DNA from: Granulosicoccaceae bacterium
GTDB lineage: Bacteria; Pseudomonadota; Gammaproteobacteria; DAOVJZ01
DNA length: 6,851 nucleotides
Direction: 5' to 3'
NCBI GenBank assembly: GCA_030632035.1
Contig: DAOVJZ010000079.1
Location: forward strand, 1-6,851
Of this stretch, positions 1 to 4,854 are shown piece by piece. The stretch's first letter is position 1; each line of letters begins with the position of its first letter. A program made the position numbers and the translations under genes. The notes below the pieces were generated by a model that was given only the letters and a program-made list of their open reading frames with translations, did not search any database and was not told where the DNA came from.

Positions 1-102
1 ACCACATTTCGAACTAACCCGGTTACAGGCAGTGTGCTTGAGTCTGGTGATGAGTTTGATTCAGGTCATCAGTGTTGTGGTATCAACCGTGAAACCGATT
101 AA
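1..102 (+). CDS. possible C-terminal end of an unidentified upstream gene
   Basis: Reading from base 1, the frame is open for 33 codons and stops with TAA at 100-102. The peptide is polar and acidic, with two adjacent cysteines (residues 25-26 of the fragment) and no motif I recognise. The frame beginning at base 2 is also open, to TAA at 107-109, and would give a more hydrophobic valine-rich tail, so the choice of frame is uncertain. All minus-strand frames hit stops here. A gene reading in from the left would lie upstream of the STAS gene on the same strand, separated by about 145 bases. Response regulator/phosphatase genes often neighbour STAS genes, but nothing in this fragment proves such an identity. 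Confidence 0.3.
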   Translation, partial: TTFRTNPVTGSVLESGDEFDSGHQCCGINRETD

Positions 103-236
103 ACCATAAAAAAACTATATTTTATTAGAGTAAATTTATTCTGGTTTTAATTTTATATTTAACACAAGTTAACATATTCTCCCTCATTATCGGATTAGGT
201 TCTGCCGAAATACTAAACATACTTAATTGTGATGAA

Positions 237-240
237 GAGG
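237..240 (+). promoter_or_regulatory. ribosome binding site that decides the STAS start
   Basis: GAGG at 237-240 lies 9 bases before the ATG at 250. The alternative starts GTG 229 and ATG 232 have no purine-rich Shine-Dalgarno sequence before them; the preceding bases are AT-rich. The site would fall inside the coding region if the earlier starts were used. It supports translation beginning at 250. Confidence 0.55.
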
Positions 241-249
241 GTAGTTCAC

Positions 250-600
250 ATGCCGCTGGATATAGAAATTAAAGCACAAGAAGAGAAGGTCATTATCAAA
301 TTACCTGTTAAATTTGATATGAATGTTGCAGATAACTTTCGGGATGCGATTTGCAAGTTGCCAGGATATATTTTGAATTATGAGCTGGATATGGGGAATA
401 CAGAATACATGGATGCGGCGGCTCTGGGAAGTTTGATGCTACTCAAGCATGAAAAGTCAAATGCAAGGAAGATAGAAATGATAAATTGTAATGCGGAAAT
501 ATACCATCTGCTCATGTTAATGGATTACGACAGGATGTTTGATATCATAAGTAACGGTAGTGAGTTACAGGGAAAAGATAATACTGTTCATGTCGCCTGA
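250..600 (+). CDS. STAS-domain protein (anti-sigma-factor-antagonist-like) lacking the usual phosphoserine
   Basis: This is a 116-residue single-domain protein. After a short N-terminal strand it shows the STAS pattern: strand (about residues 13-19), helix (about 26-37), strand ending in Y53-M54-D55, then the diagnostic loop and helix A56-A57-A58-L59-G60, and a C-terminal segment ending near residue 108. Proteins of this family (SpoIIAA, RsbV and relatives) bind anti-sigma kinases or other partners and are switched by phosphorylation of a serine in the motif D-S-S-G-(I/L)-G. Here the motif reads D-A-A-A-L-G, so both usual serines and the glycine are alanine. The next serine is S61, after the motif. 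Length fits a stand-alone STAS protein. There is no signal peptide or membrane segment, so it is probably cytoplasmic. ATG 250 was chosen over GTG 229 and ATG 232 because of the GAGG at 237-240. Its partner is not visible in the window; a regulator/phosphatase to the left is possible. The family is fairly sure, the role unknown. Confidence 0.8.
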   Translation: MPLDIEIKAQEEKVIIKLPVKFDMNVADNFRDAICKLPGYILNYELDMGNTEYMDAAALGSLMLLKHEKSNARKIEMINCNAEIYHLLMLMDYDRMFDIISNGSELQGKDNTVHVA

Positions 601-632
601 TTCCGGATTATTTATCAGGTTGGTTTTATTTT
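596..632 (+). terminator. probable rho-independent terminator of the STAS gene
   Basis: CCTGAT (596-601) pairs perfectly with ATCAGG (614-619) around a 12-base loop, and G595-T620 can extend the stem by a wobble pair. A T-rich run follows (620-632, TTGGTTTTATTTTT). The stem overlaps the stop codon. The long loop makes it a weak terminator. On the opposite strand the stem is not followed by T residues, so it would not stop the converging peptidase transcript. Confidence 0.45.
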
Positions 633-637
633 TCAGC

Positions 638-1471
638 TTATTTTTCTTCAGACAAAAATAATGCAGGATTGACACGTGCATTATTCAGACTGATGCCCCA
701 ATGCAGGTGCGGACCGGTAGCACGACCGGTTGCGCCCACTGTTCCGATCACATCACCACGCTTTACTGTATCCCCGGTTTTAACCTTGATGCTGTTCATG
801 TGTCCATAAAAGGTCACTAGCCCCTGACCATGATCAAGAAACACGGATTTGCCATTAAAGAAATAGTCTCCGGTTTCGACGACTCTGGCAGGTGCCGGTG
901 CAACAATGGGGGTGCCGGTTTTGGCAGCGATATCCATTCCACTATGTGGTTTACGTGGTTTATCGTTAAAGAAACGACGCAGGCCGAATGAACTGCTTTT
1001 CCTGCCATTAACAGGTGCAATAAAGTTCATATCAATATTGCTGGCATCACGCCAGTGCCTTAATGCAGCCTTGATACGTTTTTTTTCTTTCCAGTGACGT
1101 GCCAAATCTTCTTTATTAAGGTCAACCTTCTTTTTATTTACTTTCAGTCTTTGTGTAAGATATTTTTTTTGATTAATATTGAACTGATGACTCATTTTCT
1201 GGCCATTACTGGTTTTGATTTTCAGACGGTGTTTACCGGGTTGGGTAGATAGTGGAATACCGACTATGGCCTGCCATTGCTTTTTATTGGATACCACCAG
1301 AACACGGCGTTTGTTATAAGTCACTTCGGGTGGTTTATTATCATTATTTTCTAATGACACAATCACAATACCACCGGGAACATGTTCAGACAACGGGATG
1401 GCATGACTGGTATTTAACAGCCCCAGCCAGAGTAAAAGAATCAGGTAAAATGCATGATTACGATATATCAT
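638..1471 (-). CDS. secreted M23-family (LytM-type) zinc metallopeptidase
   Basis: This 277-residue protein likely cleaves peptide cross-links in peptidoglycan, or controls enzymes that do, in the periplasm. Residues 1-24 form a signal peptide: R4, a leucine-rich core (about 8-19), then S-H-A before I25, a plausible signal peptidase I site with no lipobox. Residues 25-110 are probably a beta-rich N-terminal domain like the one seen in many proteobacterial M23 enzymes. Residues 111-142 are lysine- and arginine-rich and helical. The M23 domain spans about 150-273. All expected zinc and catalytic positions are present: H176 and D180 (H-S-G-M-D), H224 (Y-G-H), and H255-L-H257. By analogy with LytM, H176, D180 and H257 bind zinc and H224 and H255 are catalytic, so the enzyme should be active, unlike degenerate LytM activators such as EnvC. 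The start is fixed by the signal peptide and lies 9 bases after the xseA stop, which suggests co-transcription. No strong Shine-Dalgarno sequence precedes it. It converges with the STAS gene. Confidence 0.9.
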   Translation of the reverse strand: MIYRNHAFYLILLLWLGLLNTSHAIPLSEHVPGGIVIVSLENNDNKPPEVTYNKRRVLVVSNKKQWQAIVGIPLSTQPGKHRLKIKTSNGQKMSHQFNINQKKYLTQRLKVNKKKVDLNKEDLARHWKEKKRIKAALRHWRDASNIDMNFIAPVNGRKSSSFGLRRFFNDKPRKPHSGMDIAAKTGTPIVAPAPARVVETGDYFFNGKSVFLDHGQGLVTFYGHMNSIKVKTGDTVKRGDVIGTVGATGRATGPHLHWGISLNNARVNPALFLSEEK

Positions 1472-1480
1472 TTTTTAATT

Positions 1481-2833
1481 TTAGCTCTTTTGTTTAGTGA
1501 CAGTAGAAATAATCTTGCCTTTTCCAAGACGGGTTTCAATCCTGTCACCGGTTTCAAGTTCTGATGCCTTGCGGATCAGCTTGTTTTCCGGGATTTTATT
1601 GACGATGGCATAACCACGATCCAGTGTTGCCAATGGGCTGACGGCATCCAATGCACGTGCAAGCAAGGCAATGTTCTGTTGTTTATTGTTAATAATATCA
1701 TGCTGTGATCGGTGCATGCGATGGAATAAATTCTGGCTCAACTGTTGTTGTTCCTTGATACGGTGCAAGGGCGTATGCTGGTTAATGTGCGCATGTAATT
1801 CAGACACTTTGGCAACAGCATGTCTGATAGATGAACGTATCGCATTTTTCATACGCTGTTCCTGTTCATCCAGTCTTTGTGCTACATCCTGCAAGTAGCG
1901 GCCGGGATGGCGTAGTCGTTTGGATAACCAGTCTAGTCGTTGTGTACTTTGTTGCAGATTTTTTTGAACAAGGTTGAACAGGCGTGACTGTATATAGCGA
2001 ACAGACTGCAACCATTCCTGTTGATCGGGTGTAACCAGCTCAGCTGCCATAGAAGGAGTAGCTGCGCGTGTATCAGCAACAAAATCAGCAATCGTAAAAT
2101 CAATCTCGTGACCAATGGCACTGATGACCGGAATATCAGAATCAAAAATAGCACGTGCAACGATTTCTTCGTTAAATGACCACAAATCTTCCAGTGAACC
2201 GCCACCACGCGCCAGGATAATCACATCACATTCTTTACGTTCTGATACCTGTTTGAGCATACGTGCAATTTTTGTCCTGGCATCTTCACCCTGTACAGGT
2301 ACGGGATAAATAACAACCGGGATAGATGGAAAACGGCGTTTTAGAACAGTTAGAATATCCCGGATAGCGGCACCACTGGGTGAAGTGATAACACCAATCT
2401 GTTTGGGCAGGTCAGGCAAAGGTTTTTTATGCGTTTCATCAAATAGACCTTCGCTAGCCAGTTTTTTCTTTAATTCTTCAAAGGCACGACGCAGCGCACC
2501 ATCACCTGCTTCCTCCATACTTTCAACAATCAGCTGATAATTACCGCGTGCCTCATACACACTGACACGCGCACGCACCAGCACTTGTAACCCGTTTTCC
2601 GGTTTAAATTTAATTAATTGGTTACGGCCACGAAACATGGCGCAACTGACTTGCGCGGATTCATCCTTGAGTGAGAAATAAATATGACCAGAAGCAGGCC
2701 GCGCTACGTTGGAGAGTTCACCTTCCAGCCAGATCAGTGGAAAGTTGCCTTCCAGTATGTCACGCACTTCACGGTTAAGCCGTGAAACGCTAAATACATC
2801 GCGCTGGATCTCGATAACTTCGTTTTCTTCCAT
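1481..2833 (-). CDS. xseA: exodeoxyribonuclease VII large subunit
   Basis: XseA with several XseB subunits forms exonuclease VII, which degrades single-stranded DNA from both ends and acts in repair; it is cytoplasmic. The protein is 450 residues, close to the 456 of E. coli XseA. An N-terminal OB-fold DNA-binding domain (about 12-105) contains W35-L-E-G-E-L-S-N and the S-G-H-I-Y-F-S-L-K stretch. The catalytic domain follows (about 140-265), then a long helical, glutamine-rich coiled-coil region (about 270-390) that in this family carries XseB, and a small C-terminal segment with D405-R-G-Y. The residues matching the E. coli catalytic D155, R205, H238 and D241 are D159, R209, H242 and D245, all shifted by four, so the active site is complete. 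The ATG at 2833 gives an N terminus like that of other XseA proteins, but no good Shine-Dalgarno sequence precedes it and a strong hairpin ends 11 bases upstream. xseB is not in the window. The M23 gene follows closely. Confidence 0.97.
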   Translation of the reverse strand: MEENEVIEIQRDVFSVSRLNREVRDILEGNFPLIWLEGELSNVARPASGHIYFSLKDESAQVSCAMFRGRNQLIKFKPENGLQVLVRARVSVYEARGNYQLIVESMEEAGDGALRRAFEELKKKLASEGLFDETHKKPLPDLPKQIGVITSPSGAAIRDILTVLKRRFPSIPVVIYPVPVQGEDARTKIARMLKQVSERKECDVIILARGGGSLEDLWSFNEEIVARAIFDSDIPVISAIGHEIDFTIADFVADTRAATPSMAAELVTPDQQEWLQSVRYIQSRLFNLVQKNLQQSTQRLDWLSKRLRHPGRYLQDVAQRLDEQEQRMKNAIRSSIRHAVAKVSELHAHINQHTPLHRIKEQQQLSQNLFHRMHRSQHDIINNKQQNIALLARALDAVSPLATLDRGYAIVNKIPENKLIRKASELETGDRIETRLGKGKIISTVTKQKS

Positions 2834-2838
2834 TTTTC

Positions 2839-2870
2839 AAAATACAAAGGCCGGGAAGCCCCGGCCTTTG
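2839..2870 (-). terminator. GC-rich hairpin terminator between the lipoprotein gene and xseA
   Basis: CAAAGGCCGGG (2845-2855) and CCCGGCCTTTG (2860-2870) form a perfect 11-bp stem with a 4-base loop. Read on the minus strand, the stem is followed by TATTTT (2844-2839), a short U-rich tail. It sits 20 bases after the lipoprotein stop codon (2890) in the reading direction and fits an intrinsic terminator for that gene. Its position only 11 bases before the xseA ATG is unusual. On the plus strand the following bases are not T-rich. Confidence 0.75.
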
Positions 2871-2898
2871 GTTATATAACGAGAGTTTATTATCTCAG
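2871..2898 (-). promoter_or_regulatory. weak candidate promoter for xseA
   Basis: On the minus strand, CTGAGA (2898-2893, 4 of 6 matches to the -35 consensus) is followed after 16 bases by TATAAC (2876-2871, 5 of 6 matches to the -10 consensus). The -10 lies in the palindrome GTTATATAAC. Transcription would begin about 2864, inside the hairpin, giving a leader of about 30 bases. This is a pattern match only. It is offered because xseA needs a promoter if the hairpin terminates the upstream transcript. Confidence 0.2.
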
Positions 2899-3207
2899 GT
2901 ATGAAGGAGGTTGGGCACCTTTTTCATTCATAGATTGTGTGTAGCCCAATTCGCCCTGGCGCTGTACCTGGTTAGCTAATTTGATGGCCTTTACATAATC
3001 TTTCTTTTTGGCCGCTTTGGCTGCCTTCTTGAGAATTTTGCCTGAATCACGCCATGTGCCACCGACAGATGCTGCCTTTTTCATGGATGCCTTGGCTGCT
3101 GCTTCAGCTTCTTTATAGCCATCAGCTGTTGCCATAGGTGTGGTTGCACAACCGGCAAGTAGAGCAAGAGATAGGAAAGTAGCACTAATAATAGTATTCA
3201 ATTTCAT
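2890..3207 (-). CDS. small alanine/lysine-rich lipoprotein resembling SoxXA-binding protein (SoxK-like)
   Basis: The protein has 105 residues. Residues 1-19 are a lipoprotein signal peptide ending in the lipobox L17-A-G-C20. The residue after C20 is alanine, not aspartate, so the Lol rule predicts the outer membrane, facing the periplasm. The mature part is mostly helical and rich in alanine and lysine. Its most distinctive stretch (about 49-93) runs G-G-T-W-R-D at 49-54, a helix of repeated A and K, then Q-R-Q-G-E-L-G-Y-T-Q at 82-91. From memory this pattern matches the small SoxXA-binding proteins (SoxK/SAXB) of sulfur oxidisers, which stimulate the SoxXA cytochrome in thiosulfate oxidation. 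No sox gene is visible here, so a related lipoprotein with another role is possible. The ATG at 3207 was chosen over an in-frame ATG at 3282 because the signal peptide starts there and AGGGGGA lies 6 bases before it. It is transcribed divergently from guaB and appears to end at the hairpin before xseA. The lipoprotein call is firm, the SoxK link moderate. Confidence 0.85.
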   Translation of the reverse strand: MKLNTIISATFLSLALLAGCATTPMATADGYKEAEAAAKASMKKAASVGGTWRDSGKILKKAAKAAKKKDYVKAIKLANQVQRQGELGYTQSMNEKGAQPPSYLR

Positions 3208-3213
3208 TTTGTG

Positions 3214-3220
3214 TCCCCCT
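3214..3220 (-). promoter_or_regulatory. strong ribosome binding site of the lipoprotein gene
   Basis: The minus strand reads AGGGGGA here, ending 6 bases before the ATG at 3207. This decides the start. The longer in-frame option at 3282 would put a charged, tryptophan-containing stretch before the signal peptide and would run through the tandem repeat. Confidence 0.7.
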
Positions 3221-3265
3221 GTTGGTGGTATGTTATTGGTCAACCAGCACCATTTCCGGCGCTTC

Positions 3266-3292
3266 CATCTGAATATATTCATCTGAATATAT
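3266..3292. repeat. 13-bp tandem direct repeat in the divergent promoter region
   Basis: CATCTGAATATAT occurs at 3266-3278 and again at 3280-3292, a 14-base period with one base between the copies. It lies upstream of both the lipoprotein gene and guaB. Read on the minus strand, each copy supplies a TATATT, a fair -10 element for the lipoprotein gene. The repeat could be a regulator site in two copies on the same DNA face or a chance slippage duplication. Confidence 0.8.
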
Positions 3293-3305
3293 ATAGGCTA
3301 ACCAG

Positions 3306-3334
3306 TTTACCCGCCCGCCGTCAAACTCTATAAT
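3306..3334 (+). promoter_or_regulatory. sigma70-type promoter of guaBA
   Basis: TTTACC (3306-3311, 4 of 6 matches to the -35 consensus) and a perfect TATAAT (3329-3334) are separated by exactly 17 bases. Transcription would start about 3340-3342, leaving a leader of roughly 30 bases before the guaB ATG. The bases just after the -10 include GCCGC (3337-3341), a GC-rich discriminator. Such discriminators are known to make promoters sensitive to ppGpp, as established for E. coli guaB; applying that here is inference. Confidence 0.65.
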
Positions 3335-3371
3335 TAGCCGCTAACATTCAAACCTAGCGGAATATTCCATT

Positions 3372-4835
3372 ATGCAGATAGTTGAGGAAGCACTGACATT
3401 TGACGACGTACTACTAATCCCGGCCCACTCGACCGTCCTGCCCAAAGAAGTCGCCTTAAAAACGCTGTTTACGCGTGAAATTGCGCTGAATATCCCTCTG
3501 GTCTCAGCGGCCATGGATACTGTCACAGAATCCCGTCTGGCTATTGCCCTTGCTCAAGAAGGGGGAATCGGCGTTGTCCACAAAAATATGACGGTTGAAG
3601 CGCAGGCAGTTGAAATCAGGAAAGTGAAAAAATTCGAGAGCGGGGTTATCAAGGACCCGATCACGGTCTCACCCAGAACCAGTATCCGCGAGGTGCTGGA
3701 ACTGACCCGCGCCAATAATATATCCGGTGTACCGGTCGTCGATGGTCAGGAACTGGTCGGTATTGTGACTCACCGGGATTTGCGTTTCGAGACCCGTTAC
3801 GATGAGCCGGTTTCTGTGGTTATGACACCCAAAGACAGATTGATCACAGTCAAAGAGGGTGCAGATAAAGACGAAGTGCAATCTCTGCTGCACAAGCACC
3901 GTATTGAAAAGGTGCTGGTCATCAATGACAATTTCCATTTGCGTGGCATGATCACTGTAAAGGATATTCAAAAAGCCACAGATAAACCTTTTGCCTGTAA
4001 AGACGATCAAGGTCAATTACGTGTTGCCGGTGCGGTTGGTACAGGTGCCGAAAGTAAAGAGCGAGTTGATGCGTTGGTAAAAGCCGGTATTGATGCCATT
4101 GTTGTTGATACTGCACATGGTCATTCCCAAGGTGTACTTGATCAGGTGAAGTGGGTTAGAGACAATTATAAAGATGTACAAATCATAGGCGGCAACATTG
4201 CAACCGCTGAAGCCGCGAAAGCACTAGCCAAGGCCGGTGCCGATGCGGTTAAAGTCGGGATTGGCCCGGGCTCTATTTGTACAACCCGTATTGTGGCCGG
4301 TGTTGGTGTGCCGCAGATTACAGCGATCACCAATGTAGCCAAGGCACTGAAGGGAACCGGTATCCCATTGATTGCCGATGGCGGTATTCGCTTTAGTGGC
4401 GATTTATCCAAGGCACTGGCTGCCGGTGGTTTTTCAGTTATGGTAGGTAGTATGTTGGCAGGTACCGAAGAAGCACCGGGTGAAATTGAAGTGTTTCAGG
4501 GACGCTCCTATAAATCTTATCGAGGTATGGGTTCATTAGGTGCGATGTCGGGTTCACAAGGTTCCAGTGATCGTTACTTCCAGGAAGGTAATGAGGCGGA
4601 CAAGCTGGTACCGGAAGGTATTGAAGGCCGTGTACCTTACAAGGGTAGTATGATTGCGATTGTGCATCAGCTTATGGGCGGTGTACGTGCAAGTATGGGA
4701 TACACAGGTTGTGCGAACATAGATGATATGCGTGGCAAGGCGAAGTTTGTGCGTGTAACCGGCGCCGGTTTGCGCGAAAGCCATGTACACGACGTCAACA
4801 TCGTGAAAGAAGCGCCTAACTATAGAACTGACTAA
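3372..4835 (+). CDS. guaB: inosine-5'-monophosphate dehydrogenase
   Basis: GuaB oxidises IMP to XMP with NAD+, the committed and usually limiting step of guanine nucleotide synthesis; it is a cytoplasmic tetramer or octamer. The 487 residues match the E. coli length of 488. The (beta/alpha)8 catalytic barrel is interrupted by a pair of CBS domains at about 92-203, the regulatory nucleotide-binding module. Key elements are visible: F10-D-D-V-L-L near the start, D246 in the nucleotide-binding region, the loop G298-P-G-S-I-C303-T with catalytic cysteine C303, the phosphate-binding A335-D-G-G, the flap with R401-Y402, and a C-terminal E-S-H-V-H-D-V. Between M392 and the flap the sequence is two residues longer than in E. 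coli (S-G-S-Q-G-S-S), a common variant. A modest Shine-Dalgarno sequence, AGCGGAA (3356-3362), lies 9 bases before the ATG, and the N terminus aligns with known GuaB proteins. It has its own promoter and guaA follows after 19 bases. Confidence 0.98.
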   Translation: MQIVEEALTFDDVLLIPAHSTVLPKEVALKTLFTREIALNIPLVSAAMDTVTESRLAIALAQEGGIGVVHKNMTVEAQAVEIRKVKKFESGVIKDPITVSPRTSIREVLELTRANNISGVPVVDGQELVGIVTHRDLRFETRYDEPVSVVMTPKDRLITVKEGADKDEVQSLLHKHRIEKVLVINDNFHLRGMITVKDIQKATDKPFACKDDQGQLRVAGAVGTGAESKERVDALVKAGIDAIVVDTAHGHSQGVLDQVKWVRDNYKDVQIIGGNIATAEAAKALAKAGADAVKVGIGPGSICTTRIVAGVGVPQITAITNVAKALKGTGIPLIADGGIRFSGDLSKALAAGGFSVMVGSMLAGTEEAPGEIEVFQGRSYKSYRGMGSLGAMSGSQGSSDRYFQEGNEADKLVPEGIEGRVPYKGSMIAIVHQLMGGVRASMGYTGCANIDDMRGKAKFVRVTGAGLRESHVHDVNIVKEAPNYRTD

Positions 4836-4854
4836 ATCATCAGGCATAGAACTA

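Noticed and set aside
103..228. Sigma70 promoter for the STAS gene
   Set aside because: Several AT-rich hexamers resemble -10 or -35 elements, but no pair with 16-18 base spacing was convincing.
3208..3282. Longer N terminus for the lipoprotein, starting at 3282
   Set aside because: It would put 25 charged residues before a clear lipoprotein signal peptide, runs through the tandem repeat, and ignores the strong ribosome binding site before 3207.
3342..3371. Purine riboswitch or attenuator before guaB
   Set aside because: The leader predicted from the TATAAT promoter is only about 30 bases, too short for a riboswitch aptamer, and shows no stem followed by T residues.
3669..4016. Minus-strand open frame of 115 residues inside guaB
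   Set aside because: It lies wholly within the conserved GuaB CBS-domain coding region and has no recognisable domain, so it is a shadow frame. The same applies to the other open frames opposite or within xseA, guaB, guaA and the peptidase gene.
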